Positions 54,017-63,065 of a stretch of 64,000 nt of DNA are shown here, one piece after another (the first letter of the stretch is position 1; each line of letters opens with the position of its first letter). Source of the stretch: Candidatus Scalindua sp. (GTDB lineage: Bacteria; Planctomycetota; Brocadiia; Brocadiales; Scalinduaceae); the NCBI GenBank assembly GCA_031316155.1, contig JALDRB010000008.1, forward strand, positions 1 through 64,000, written 5' to 3'. The position numbers and the translations under genes were made by a program. Under the pieces are notes generated by a model. The model saw only the letters and a program-made list of their open reading frames with translations. It was not told the DNA's origin and made no database searches.

Positions 54017-54541
54017 ATGAAAAAACACAAACAAAGATACATCTGGCAAGCCATATCGCCCGGTCTTTTGTGGTTAATTAGATTGCGAGGTTGCCCAAAA
54101 GCTATTAGCCTCGGAGTTGCAATTGGCGTGTTTGTCGCTTTTACGCCAACTATTGGGTTTCAAGTATTTATCGCAGCTTTTTTTTCTACTATCTTTAATG
54201 CCAACCGGCCAGTAGCTATCGCATCTGTGTGGATTACCAATCCACTCACCATGCCGTTCATTTATGGATTTACCTACAGGATTGGTAATTTTTTCTGGGG
54301 AGGACCTTCTCTCACAAAAGTAAAACAATTTCTCCTGATAGCCGAATACAGGTTGTCAATGCACAGTATCTGGGATTTTTATGATAAATTAAAAATATTT
54401 CTATCTCTTGGAAAAGACATTTTTATACCCTTGGCAATTGGGGGAACAATTATGGGAATTATCGCAGGAAGTCTTTCATATATTATCATATTGAAGATAA
54501 TTAAGCACTACCGAAATATTCATTGTACTGCTACCCATTGA
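54017..54541 (+). CDS. DUF2062 family membrane protein
   Basis: A 174-residue protein with two or three helices. SPGLLWLIRLRGCPKAISLG, then GVFVAFTPTIGFQVFIAA and VWITNPLTMPFIYGFTYRIG, is the DUF2062 pattern. The family is of unknown function and is sometimes fused to glycosyltransferases. It lies between the P-type ATPase (opposite strand) and a phosphoglycerate mutase (opposite strand). It begins MKKHKQRYIWQAISPGL with an ATG at 54017 and no strong ribosome site. Confidence 0.85.
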   Translation: MKKHKQRYIWQAISPGLLWLIRLRGCPKAISLGVAIGVFVAFTPTIGFQVFIAAFFSTIFNANRPVAIASVWITNPLTMPFIYGFTYRIGNFFWGGPSLTKVKQFLLIAEYRLSMHSIWDFYDKLKIFLSLGKDIFIPLAIGGTIMGIIAGSLSYIIILKIIKHYRNIHCTATH

Positions 54542-54723
54542 AAGTAGCTCACTTTTTTCCGAAGAAAGGTATAAAAGGTTTGGAGGAGATTTCTTCCTCA
54601 GGGTATTCACAAAGAAAATCTGGAAGTAATAGAGCAAATAAACTCAGGCAATACGATCAGGAAACAGCGATCATTGAGGGTGAAGGAATGCATGGGAAAA
54701 GTAACGTTTATGCCTCTCCTTAT

Positions 54724-55332
54724 TCACGAAAGGATCTTTTTCGATACGATATGCAGGTCATTGTCAAATTCATACACAATAGGTATGCCTGTGGGTATAT
54801 TCAGATGAACTACCTCCTCCGCGGACAATTTATCCAGCTCCATAACAATTGATCTGAGGCTGTTACCATGGGCAGAAATGATAATATTTTTTCCCGTTTT
54901 CAGATCTTCGATAATATATTTATGAAAGAATGGTAAGGTCCTGGCCGCTGTATCCTGCAAACTTTCTCCACCCGGAGGAGGTATATCGTAACTTCTTCGC
55001 CAGAGATGTACCTGCTCTTCACCATATTTTTTAGACGTTTCTGCCTTGTTCAATCCCTGTAAATTGCCATAATGACGTTCATTGAGTGCCTTATCCTGAA
55101 CAACAGGAATGCCTTCTTTCCCGGCAGCTTTCAAAGCTATTTCTAAGGTGTGAACGGCTCGTTTTAATACAGAAGAATATGCCTTATCTATTTGAATATC
55201 TTTCAGTTTCTCACCCGCTTCTTCCGCTTCTTGTTTTCCTTTCTCAGAAAGATCGATATCTACCCATCCTGTAAAACGGTTTTCTAAATTCCATTTTGAT
55301 TGACCATGACGCAAAAGAATTAACAGTGGCAT
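54724..55332 (-). CDS. gpmA: Phosphoglycerate mutase, 2,3-BPG-dependent type
   Basis: A 202-residue glycolytic enzyme interconverting 3- and 2-phosphoglycerate. LLILLRHGQSKWNLENRFTGW carries the phospho-accepting His (RHG, about residue 9) and GWVD typical of GpmA. ALNERHYGNLQGLNK provides the catalytic Glu, and ISAHGNSLRSIV the second His. It is shorter than E. coli GpmA (about 250), lacking part of the C-terminal tail; short forms of this size are known. It overlaps no other gene. Confidence 0.92.
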   Translation of the reverse strand: MPLLILLRHGQSKWNLENRFTGWVDIDLSEKGKQEAEEAGEKLKDIQIDKAYSSVLKRAVHTLEIALKAAGKEGIPVVQDKALNERHYGNLQGLNKAETSKKYGEEQVHLWRRSYDIPPPGGESLQDTAARTLPFFHKYIIEDLKTGKNIIISAHGNSLRSIVMELDKLSAEEVVHLNIPTGIPIVYEFDNDLHIVSKKILS

Positions 55333-55581
55333 GCAATATCCTTAAAGAGTTCTTAACAACAATATGAAAGTAATAGTTTTTCTTTTTTTCTTCTTTCTTT
55401 TCCTTCTGTTGGTAAAAGAATACCACTCAATAACGGGATAAGACAAGAAATTTCTCATTGATTTGCAGGCACAGAGTTTTACAATAGAAAAACATGACTT
55501 CTGATAAATTTTAATGGGTATTCCCAGTAATATTTTATAACAGCCGTATAAAATATCGTGCGACAATGAGGAGAATGATGT

Positions 55582-56304
55582 ATGAAGGCGAAAAAAGGTA
55601 ATAAAAGTAAATCCAAACCGAAAAAATTATCCATTACCCCTGACTATCGCATCGTAAAGGTTATTGAGGAAACAGACGAAAAAATTTCATCCTGGAGAAT
55701 TTTTAAGATTGTTGGAGATTTTGTGAGTGGTTATGAGTTTTTAAAACGGTACGATCTTGCGGTAAGCATTTTTGGAAGCGCCCGCCGTGGATTCGAGGAT
55801 GAAGTATACCTGGAGGCACAAAAGCTGGGATATAAGCTGGCAAAAAAGGGTTTTGCCGTAATCACGGGTGGTGGCCCCGGCATCATGGAGGCAGCTAACA
55901 AAGGAGCATATGAGGCTGGAGGGAAATCCGCAGGCATAAACATTCAGCTGCCGGCAGAACAACAGACAAACCCATTTGTAAAGGAATCAATTGCCGTTAA
56001 TTATTTTTTTGTTCGGAAATTAATGCTCTCTTTTGCATCCGAGGTGTATATTTTTTTTCCAGGGGGGTTCGGAACCCTTGATGAATTTTTTGAACTGATT
56101 ACGCTGATTCAGACAAAAAAAAGCAAGCTGATACCCATTATTCTGGTGAACAAGGAGTATTGGTCACCACTTCTGGAGTGGATACGCAATAATGTATATG
56201 AAAAGAACCGCGCCATTAGTGCTGAGGACATGGAAATCTATCATTTAGTGAACACTGCCGATGAGGCGTTTAAGTTGATTCAGAAACTGGTGAATAAAAA
56301 GTAG
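55582..56304 (+). CDS. LOG family (TIGR00730) nucleotide monophosphate phosphoribohydrolase-like protein
   Basis: A 240-residue Rossmann-fold protein. The Lonely-Guy signature PGGFGTLDEFFELIT is present with ITGGGPGIMEAANKGAYEAGG before it. LOG enzymes remove ribose 5-phosphate from nucleoside monophosphates (cytokinin activation in plants, purine salvage in bacteria). The N-terminus (KAKKGNKSKSKPKKLS) is a very basic tail not in the core family. ATG 55582 has GAGGAGAATG upstream. It is convergent with the GH57 gene with repeat A6 between. Confidence 0.9.
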   Translation: MKAKKGNKSKSKPKKLSITPDYRIVKVIEETDEKISSWRIFKIVGDFVSGYEFLKRYDLAVSIFGSARRGFEDEVYLEAQKLGYKLAKKGFAVITGGGPGIMEAANKGAYEAGGKSAGINIQLPAEQQTNPFVKESIAVNYFFVRKLMLSFASEVYIFFPGGFGTLDEFFELITLIQTKKSKLIPIILVNKEYWSPLLEWIRNNVYEKNRAISAEDMEIYHLVNTADEAFKLIQKLVNKK

Positions 56305-56362
56305 TCGTTTCTCTGGTTAGAATTATGCATAGGGAGTTCTCTGTTTCCTTTTGTTTCGTATT

Positions 56363-56475
56363 TATACTCATCTTATAATGGTTTTCGGATAAAATCCGAG
56401 AAAAAACGGAGCGAGTATAACTGCAACCAGGATTTGGTTTTTAGAAAAATCTAAAACCAAATCGGTTTTAGTATA
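56363..56475 (+). repeat. Family A palindromic repeat, copy A6 (short; compensated hairpin)
   Basis: Begins TATACTCATCTTATAATGG and ends GGTTTTAGTATA. The middle is partly deleted. The 3' hairpin reads GATTTGGTTTTTAGA-AAAA-TCTAAAACCAAATC: the top of the stem is TAGA/TCTA where A2 has CGG/CCG, so pairing is kept while the bases differ. It lies between convergent genes, ending 3 bases before the GH57 stop region. Confidence 0.87.
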
Positions 56476-56478
56476 CCC

Positions 56479-57909
56479 TTATGAACGCAGAATATCCATC
56501 CCTCTTCTGCAAATCTCTTTGGCATATTCGGTCCATATACCGCTTCCCCAGTATCTATAGCAGCTTGTTTGTGAAACCAGTAAATGTAACAGTGCTTCTT
56601 TGTACAGAGTCTCATTTTTATCTCTATCCGGTCCGTCAAATCTTCTATGAAATTCACTACTCAATGTATTGATAGGGTCAAGGACATCACCATACCCTTC
56701 AACCCAGCTGATATCGTTTGTCCAGGAAGCCTTGTCAAGAGCAAAGCTGGGATCCTTCTCCTTGATTTTATTTATTGCATTATCAGCAGCGCCAGGGTAA
56801 AAATCATCCATATGTTTCCAGATCCTGTGCTGTGATACCGGCTGAATGGGCAGAAAATCGTTATCACTCAACCCCGTATTCCTTACAAACTCCAGATATT
56901 CAGACCCATTCATTGCTACCACACCTTCAGTTCCCAGTTCGCGGAAGGTTTTTTTATATGCGTCAGGAAACTCATTCATCATAACCCCGCCATTTTCCCC
57001 GTCTCCTATCTGGAGTGCATAGGGAATAACGATTTTTCCGCAATATTCTTCACCTCTTTTTGTCTGCGCTTCATAATAAGGTTGCATCTGCGCAACCAGT
57101 TTAGTATCTGAACCCTGAGTTTTTATGAGAACGGCTATCTCCTGAGTTTCTCCCAGAGAATTTTTAGCCACAAGCCTATGAGGTACATACTGTTTCGTAA
57201 GGCTGCTGCCATCCACATTCTCTACCGTATGCTCCTGAACCATGAGCCATTCATACCCACACTCTCTTAATGCCTTTACATACTCATAACATACGTCAGG
57301 ATGAACAGGAAGATTCATCTCAGGAGCAGAAAAACCTTTGACCCTGCCAAGTGCCTCAAGGCCGAAAATTGAAGCAAAATGTTCCTGCCATGCCCTGATA
57401 TGCAGCTTGATATCGGGGATTGGAGTAGAAGAAACTACCGCGTGAGACCACATCGTTCCCAGCCATTCGGTATTCCGATAGTATGCTTTGTCGGTAGTTA
57501 CCAGCTTAAGATTTTCCAGTACCTCCTCTTTTCCCATCTGTTTCAGTCCCCACAGAAGGTTTCCGGAGTAATCCAACATAACACGGGGTGTTTTATCCTG
57601 ATCACATAACTCCCTGATAAAATCGGACATCCGGGAGTAACACCGCAAGAAAACAGGGGCATTATGGTTGTCTCCGATGTCCCGGTGTTCCATCATAAAC
57701 TGGAGGTTGGAAATCAGATCGGCTGAAGAGATGTCGTTGGAGGAACCGGGTATCGTTGGCTGGTGCATATGGAGAGCAATCCCAAAGGAAGATTGTACCT
57801 TATCAATATTCAAATCTGAGATCGATACATAAAGATTTTCTCTTTTAGCTGAAGTTACCCGTTTTACCTTATCTTCGTTACCGCATATCGGAGGAAAATC
57901 TTTAATCAT
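56479..57909 (-). CDS. Glycoside hydrolase family 57-like protein
   Basis: A 476-residue protein whose N-terminal FGIALHMHQPTIPG is the first conserved region of GH57 (HxHQP), enzymes acting on alpha-glucans such as amylopullulanases, 4-alpha-glucanotransferases and branching enzymes. WLGTMWSHAVVSSTPIPDIK and VKGFSAPEMNLPVHPDVCYE correspond to later GH57 regions; the Glu in APEMNLP is a good candidate nucleophile. The second acidic residue is not certain. It may work with the GH15 and GH13 enzymes here on glycogen or oligosaccharide metabolism. Confidence 0.82.
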   Translation of the reverse strand: MIKDFPPICGNEDKVKRVTSAKRENLYVSISDLNIDKVQSSFGIALHMHQPTIPGSSNDISSADLISNLQFMMEHRDIGDNHNAPVFLRCYSRMSDFIRELCDQDKTPRVMLDYSGNLLWGLKQMGKEEVLENLKLVTTDKAYYRNTEWLGTMWSHAVVSSTPIPDIKLHIRAWQEHFASIFGLEALGRVKGFSAPEMNLPVHPDVCYEYVKALRECGYEWLMVQEHTVENVDGSSLTKQYVPHRLVAKNSLGETQEIAVLIKTQGSDTKLVAQMQPYYEAQTKRGEEYCGKIVIPYALQIGDGENGGVMMNEFPDAYKKTFRELGTEGVVAMNGSEYLEFVRNTGLSDNDFLPIQPVSQHRIWKHMDDFYPGAADNAINKIKEKDPSFALDKASWTNDISWVEGYGDVLDPINTLSSEFHRRFDGPDRDKNETLYKEALLHLLVSQTSCYRYWGSGIWTEYAKEICRRGMDILRS

Positions 57910-57950
57910 CGGCAGTTCCGCCTTTCAGAGGTAAAATAGTAATTTATAGA

Positions 57951-58043
57951 TTTTTGGAAAAGTTAGCCCAGCCCGACACGAGCGTTCCCGCCCGAACGTA
58001 CCGTTCGATACGGACTGACTGGCGGGCAGGACGGCCTAACTTG
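57951..58043. repeat. Inverted repeat AAGTTAG..CTAACTT with nested GC-rich palindrome (family I, copy I1)
   Basis: Outer arms TTTTGGAAAAGTTAGCC and GGCCTAACTTG. Between them is GC-rich sequence including palindrome H (57987-58013, CCCGCCCGAACGTACC with GTTCGATACGG). The copy at 59214-59246 has the outer arms with only about ten bases between, so the GC-rich part looks inserted. Confidence 0.72.
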
Positions 58044-58066
58044 ATTGTGTAGTAATTACCATTTTT

Positions 58067-58158
58067 GTGCGCTAGCACATGCCCAAAATGGTGTTAAGCA
58101 ACGACACCGATGTCGTTGTAGCAATTTTGAAAGAGTTGCGCAGGATGCGCTAACTCGA
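58067..58158 (+). repeat. Family B structured repeat, copy B4 (uninterrupted)
   Basis: Reads GTGCGCTAGCAC, CAAAAT..ATTTTG around the stem CAACGACA-CCGA-TGTCGTTG, and 3' stem GAGTTGCGC-AGGAT-GCGC(T)AACTC. The inner stem is perfect over 8 pairs, compared with 7 in B3, with matched changes near the loop. Confidence 0.87.
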
Positions 58159-58243
58159 TATAGTTCGTTCTTAAAGTGTTAAGTTTTTCACTAACTTTGA
58201 GTTAGATTGTATACGAAAATGAGGAGTTATACAACTTCGTTAT

Positions 58244-58846
58244 TCAATTATCTGCTTGGAGCGATGAGGGACTGATTATTCCTCCCGAGACAATCATTTT
58301 AATGCAATCTTCAACAGAAATATTGGTATGCTGAATTGCATCTTGAGAAACTATCAGAAAGAATCCTGATGTAGGGTTAGGAGTTGTGGGAACAAATACC
58401 TTATAACATTTCTGTCCCTGGGTATCCTTTATTGACCCGGTAATGAAACCGAAAGTTCGAACTCCGGGTTTAGGGAACTCTACCAGGGCCACGGATTTGA
58501 ACGTCTCGCGATTCTGGTTTACAAATGAGCTTACCACTTGTTTTGAAATTCCGTAAATTGTTTTTAAAAGTGGTATCCCCATAATGATGTTCTCTCCGAA
58601 AACGATTAATCGACGTCCGATTATGTGAGCAGTGATAAGCCCAAGCGCATAAACAAAGAGTATGAATAGTACCAGTGAGATAAGCCATAATAGCATTGCA
58701 GGTGCGTCAATCCAATATTTCGCTAATATGGTTACCAGATTGCCCGCGGAAATGTTTAATAAAAATCTTAAAATAAACAGGGTGATTCCAACAGGCAGGA
58801 TAACAAATATTCCGGCAAGGAAATGTTTGCGAAGGTGGCGTTTCAT
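58244..58846 (-). CDS. DUF502 family membrane protein
   Basis: A 200-residue protein with two N-terminal helices (HFLAGIFVILPVGITLFILR and LLWLISLVLFILFVYALGL), then a soluble beta-rich domain including YGISKQVVSSFVNQNRETFK and LVEFPKPGVRTFGFITG. This is the DUF502 pattern of bacterial and plant (LIKE COV) proteins. Function is unknown. It stands alone between repeat-rich gaps. Confidence 0.88.
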   Translation of the reverse strand: MKRHLRKHFLAGIFVILPVGITLFILRFLLNISAGNLVTILAKYWIDAPAMLLWLISLVLFILFVYALGLITAHIIGRRLIVFGENIIMGIPLLKTIYGISKQVVSSFVNQNRETFKSVALVEFPKPGVRTFGFITGSIKDTQGQKCYKVFVPTTPNPTSGFFLIVSQDAIQHTNISVEDCIKMIVSGGIISPSSLQADN

Positions 58847-59060
58847 AATAATTACAGCCTTATATATTCCATGTGTTTTTTAACCTGATTTTACTCAAAT
58901 CTATGTATAGGTAACCGTTGATTGTAAAATTTATTTCTAACTTTGTACAGTATTTTCTTGTAAACTACGGCACTCTTATCCATAATTTGTTTATCTGCTA
59001 AAAGTCGACAAGGGATTCTTCTGTTCCCTGTAAGGCTTCTTGTGTCCATCGTACTCGTTG

Positions 59061-59088
59061 CCCGCCCGGATGAATCCGTTCGGACGGG
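59061..59088. repeat. GC-rich palindrome (family G), second copy
   Basis: The identical 28-mer as in repeat B2 (31963-31990). Here it is preceded by TACTCGTTG and followed by TTGTAG, so a TTG may be duplicated at its ends. Confidence 0.78.
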
Positions 59089-59149
59089 TTGTAGATAAAT
59101 CCCTACTTTTCTGCTAACTTGATGCATAGGAATTTCAATATTACCTTAT

Positions 59150-59250
59150 TTTTTGCGCTGAAGGCGCAAGTTCAAAAGACCGTAATAACTGCCATGGAAG
59201 GCAGTTTTAGGGGTTTTGGAAAAGTTAGCCAAGATGGTCTAACTTGTGAT
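59150..59250. repeat. Cluster of small hairpins before the MFS gene, including family I copy I2
   Basis: TGCGC-TGAAG-GCGCA at about 59152, ACTGCC-ATGGA-AGGCAGT at about 59188-59205, and AAGTTAGCC..GGTCTAACTT at 59222-59245. The last is the compact form of the inverted repeat at 57951-58043. No coding frame is visible. Confidence 0.6.
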
Positions 59251-59334
59251 TTATTTACTCCTGGCTGAAGACTTTCGAGCACGATTTTTAAACGTTCCTT
59301 CTGATCATTGATTCTTCTAGAAAAATTTGGGGAA

Positions 59335-60723
59335 ATGGCTACTATAGATAATAAAATTCAAAAGAGTGAAATACGAAAAACATTGAAAATATCAATTTAT
59401 GAAGGAAGTTTTTCCGGTATTTCAACTTCAATCTTTGAATATTTTATCAGACCGCTCGCACTTTTTTTGAATGCGAGTGTTTTTCAGATCGGTGTGCTCT
59501 CATCAATTCCGCAGTTATTTATAAGCCTTGCTCAACTCTGGCTTCCGGAAACTCTCAAACGATTTAAGAGCAGAAAGAACTTTGTCGCTCTTTTTGCCCT
59601 GATTCAAGCTTTTATGGTGGTTCCCATAATAGGAGTACCGTTTGTTCCAGAAAAAATGCAAATCCCGATGTTAATAACATTTTTCTGCCTCTACACGGTA
59701 ATAGGTTCTATGACTTCTCCTGCCTGGGCATCGCTTATGTCTGATATTGTCCCGAGATGTTTCATGGGCTTGTATTTCGGTAAAAGGGATAGCATAATAG
59801 GAATTTCTTCGCTTGCATTTACTTTGCTGATGGGTTTTTTACTTCAGAGAAGTCTCCATAGTTTAATCTGGGGATTTGTAATGATTTTTAGCTTTGCATG
59901 CGTTTTTAGAATAGTCTCATCATCTCTTTTGGTCATACAGTATGACGCTCCTCTTCAAGTAAAGGCTGAACACCACTTTTCTTTTTTTCAGTTTCTTAAG
60001 AGAGCAAAGTCAGGAAACTTTGGCAAATACGTCTTTTTTGTATCTGGTATGTCATTTGCTGTATTTTTTTCAGCGCCGTATTTCACTGTGTATATGCTTG
60101 AGAGAATACATTTCGGATACATTCAATTCATCATTGTAAGCACGAGTTCTCTTCTTTTTGGTCTCTTATTAAAGCCTGTATGGGGAAGCATTGGAGACAA
60201 ATTTGGGAATCTATTTGTTATAAGGATGTGCAGCATTGTAATTTCAATTATTCCTGCGGCATGGCTTTTTTCTAACAATTTTTACTATTTATTCATTATA
60301 CAAATACCTTCCGGATTTGCCTGGAGCGGTTTTAATTTGTGTACTACTAACTTTATCTATGATTCTGCAATCCCGGAGAAGAGAGTACGTTGTATATCTT
60401 ATTTCAACGCCATTACCACTTTTTCCGCCTGTATCGGCGCTTTTCTGGGAGGATGGGCAGCTTATCACGTACCCGCATTATGGGGAGAAAGACTTTTATC
60501 GATTTTTGCAATCTCTGCTGTTCTGAGAATCATAACCATCATGTTTTTCTATAATCGTGTTAAAGAGGTAAAGCGTGTAAAGCCGTTTAAATTTGAAAAA
60601 GGTTATTTCAAAGACATAATCCCTCTCTTCAGACCCAATAGGGGATACATTCGGCCTGTCAGTTTGGAAAGATGTGAGGATACAACCAAAACCTGTAGAA
60701 CCGCAGATACTGAAAAAAGATAA
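59335..60723 (+). CDS. Major facilitator superfamily transporter
   Basis: About 462 residues with 12 predicted helices (ISIYEGSFSGISTSIFEYFI at the start, FGNLFVIRMCSIVISIIPAAW in the second half). The stretch SLMSDIVPRCFMGLYFGKRDS after the fifth helix resembles the MFS loop of uncharacterised YfjA/“MFS_1” members. No sugar- or drug-specific motif is seen. I start at ATG 59335 (MATIDNKIQKSEIRK), where GGGGA lies 4-5 bases upstream; a TTG nine codons earlier is possible. The substrate is unknown. Confidence 0.8.
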   Translation: MATIDNKIQKSEIRKTLKISIYEGSFSGISTSIFEYFIRPLALFLNASVFQIGVLSSIPQLFISLAQLWLPETLKRFKSRKNFVALFALIQAFMVVPIIGVPFVPEKMQIPMLITFFCLYTVIGSMTSPAWASLMSDIVPRCFMGLYFGKRDSIIGISSLAFTLLMGFLLQRSLHSLIWGFVMIFSFACVFRIVSSSLLVIQYDAPLQVKAEHHFSFFQFLKRAKSGNFGKYVFFVSGMSFAVFFSAPYFTVYMLERIHFGYIQFIIVSTSSLLFGLLLKPVWGSIGDKFGNLFVIRMCSIVISIIPAAWLFSNNFYYLFIIQIPSGFAWSGFNLCTTNFIYDSAIPEKRVRCISYFNAITTFSACIGAFLGGWAAYHVPALWGERLLSIFAISAVLRIITIMFFYNRVKEVKRVKPFKFEKGYFKDIIPLFRPNRGYIRPVSLERCEDTTKTCRTADTEKR

Positions 60724-60872
60724 AAAGAGGCTGAAAATGAAAATTAACCTTTTTCCTTGGAAAAGTTGCCGAAAAGCTGATAATCTATAGGGTCGTTCAG
60801 TTCCTGTTGTGACAGCTCAATAATGAAGTATAGTAACCATAAAACAGAAGAAGTCAGGAGGCTTGATAAAAG

Positions 60873-62648
60873 ATGCCCGGAATAAGCACCCTAATGGTAC
60901 TTGCAGTGGTTATCGCTGCAACGTATCTCTTTATAACTGAAAAATTACGGGTCGACTTGATAGCCCTCTGCGTACTGCTTGCTTTAATTGTGCTGGGATT
61001 GCTGGATCCTGATCAGGCACTATACGGTTTTGCAAACCAGGCAACTGCTACGATAGGCGCCATGTTTATTTTGAGCGCGGGATTGGTGCGTACGGGTTTG
61101 GTGGAGTGGCTGGCACGTCAAATAGATAAACATGCCGGAAAGAAAGAGCCCAGGCTGATCATCACTCTATGCGTTACTATTGCCTTTCTATCGGCCTTTA
61201 TCGTAAATACTGCCGCTGTGGCGGTATTTATTCCCATATCGATTGTGCTCGCGAAAACACGAAAGATTTCAGTATCCCGTGTATTGATACCCTTATCATT
61301 CGCGAGTCAATTCGGAGGTGTCTGCACCCTCATCGGCACATCTACAAATATACTTGTCAACTCTGTTGCGATAGAAAAAGGGCAGAAGGCTTTCGGTTTC
61401 TTTGAGTTCGCACCGTTGGGATTGATAATGACTGTTGCAGGTATAATTTATCTGGTGATGGCCCGCTGGCTTCTGCCAAAACGCAAGGGAGAGGAGCAGC
61501 AGGTAGACAGATACCATCTTGCAGGTTATCTGGCAGAATTACAGGTTTCTCATAAATCACCGCTGATAGGGAAAAATTGGGAAAAGAGCAAGGTGAAATT
61601 AATTGAGAAAGTGGATCTTATTAAGTTTATACGGAATGACAAGGCGACGACAAAACCTTCAAAAACCAAGATCAGGGAGGATGATGTTCTCCTGCTTCAC
61701 GGCAAAATGGACAAGCTTATTGCGATGCAGGATAAATATGGACTGAAGCTGCACACAAAGGTAAAAATCGATGACAAGAAAATCAGCTCTGATGCGTTAA
61801 AACTGATCGAAGTTCTCATTCCGCCACGGTCAAGGTTGATTGGTCGCACTTTGCAGACTTTTGAATTCTTCCGCCGGTATGGCTGTCTTGTTCTTGCAGT
61901 GCAGCGTCGGGGAAAGATCATACGGGACCGTGTGGCGGAGACTCTTCTCGATGACGGAGATACACTGCTTCTGGAGGCTGACAAAGAGGACATATCCCGT
62001 CTGCTGAAATCTCGCGATATGGTAGTAACGAATGAGTTGACTGAACTTTATGTCCGGAAAGATAAGGCTATTATCGCGCTGGGTATGTTTCTGACCGTGA
62101 CAATCTTGACTCTGTTCAATATAGTCCCGATCTTAGTCGCTGCTTTAATTGGAGCGGTTGGCATGGTCATGGGCAGATGTCTTACCATAGAGGAAGCATA
62201 TCAGTCCATAGATTGGAAGATTGTCTTCCTGCTTGGAGGTATTATACCCCTGGGGCTTGCCATGGAGCAGAGCGGAGCGGCTCTCTGGCTGGTAAATACG
62301 GTATTGAATCCTTTTGTCTGTTTTGGTCCTCTCGCCGTTCTGACAGTTCTCTATTTAGTCACTGCGGTGCTGACAAGTTTTATGTCAAATAATGCCGCCG
62401 CTGTGATAATCGCGCCTATTGGTCTGTCTATTGCAGCTTCCATGGGTGTAGACCCCAGGCCGTTTCTGGTGGCGATCACATTTGCTGCTTCCACCAGCTT
62501 TGCAACACCGATAGGTTACCAGACAAATACCATGATATACGCCCCCGGAGGGTACCGATTCAGTGATTTTACGCGTGTTGGCACGCCCCTTAATCTGATA
62601 TTCTGGGGCCTGGCCGTGCTTCTTATACCAATACTATGGCCATTCTGA
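60873..62648 (+). CDS. SLC13-type (divalent anion/Na+) permease with TrkA-C domains
   Basis: A 591-residue membrane protein of the ArsB/NhaD/SLC13-like group. The first helices include LRVDLIALCVLLALIVLGLL and AFIVNTAAVAVFIPISIVLA; the C-terminal repeat has SFMSNNAAAVIIAPIGLSIA. Two TrkA-C (RCK_C) domains lie in the central cytoplasmic loop (about 210-290 and 295-385). Such proteins transport sulfate, phosphate, dicarboxylates or similar anions. ATG 60873 has AGGAGGCTTG upstream. It is followed by a 400-base gap. Confidence 0.87.
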   Translation: MPGISTLMVLAVVIAATYLFITEKLRVDLIALCVLLALIVLGLLDPDQALYGFANQATATIGAMFILSAGLVRTGLVEWLARQIDKHAGKKEPRLIITLCVTIAFLSAFIVNTAAVAVFIPISIVLAKTRKISVSRVLIPLSFASQFGGVCTLIGTSTNILVNSVAIEKGQKAFGFFEFAPLGLIMTVAGIIYLVMARWLLPKRKGEEQQVDRYHLAGYLAELQVSHKSPLIGKNWEKSKVKLIEKVDLIKFIRNDKATTKPSKTKIREDDVLLLHGKMDKLIAMQDKYGLKLHTKVKIDDKKISSDALKLIEVLIPPRSRLIGRTLQTFEFFRRYGCLVLAVQRRGKIIRDRVAETLLDDGDTLLLEADKEDISRLLKSRDMVVTNELTELYVRKDKAIIALGMFLTVTILTLFNIVPILVAALIGAVGMVMGRCLTIEEAYQSIDWKIVFLLGGIIPLGLAMEQSGAALWLVNTVLNPFVCFGPLAVLTVLYLVTAVLTSFMSNNAAAVIIAPIGLSIAASMGVDPRPFLVAITFAASTSFATPIGYQTNTMIYAPGGYRFSDFTRVGTPLNLIFWGLAVLLIPILWPF

Positions 62649-63065
62649 TTTACTAATCTACAAATGCCAGTTGCATTTTACCACTTGTTGTTTTACCATG
62701 CCCCCTTCTGAAATAACCATCTATCACCAAAACGCATTGTCTCTGAATGAAACAAAAACTCCAAATCTGAACTAATAATTTCAGCAGATCATTTATCTCA
62801 ATATAGATCTTTCTATTTGAATTTAATAAGTGTTTCTTATTGACGCAAATTACTATTTAATATAACGTATATAAGTCTTATAATTTTCTTTAATTAAATA
62901 CCAATCCAAAGTGCTTGCTTGAAAGAATACTCCATGGAAATTGGTGAACTGATTCTTCAAATCGTCCATGAGCCTTACTTCGCTCGTACATAAAATTGAG
63001 AAGTATCAGAGACAGTAATAAATAGGAACACGGTTTAATTTCAATTTTTTATTAAAAAAACATCT
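62649..63065. other. AT-rich intergenic region with no recognised feature
   Basis: I see no coding frame with family features and no copy of repeats A, B, C or I. It must contain the promoter of the GH15 gene. No clear -35/-10 pair stands out among the many AT-rich possibilities, and no terminator follows the SLC13 gene. Confidence 0.4.

Noticed and set aside
54523-54852. Plus-strand frame overlapping the end of the phosphoglycerate mutase gene
   Set aside because: The mutase on the minus strand is certain; the plus-strand frame has no family pattern.
8792-58158. Dispersed repeats as a CRISPR array
   Set aside because: Copies are kilobases apart, longer than CRISPR repeats, themselves palindromic, and no cas gene is visible.
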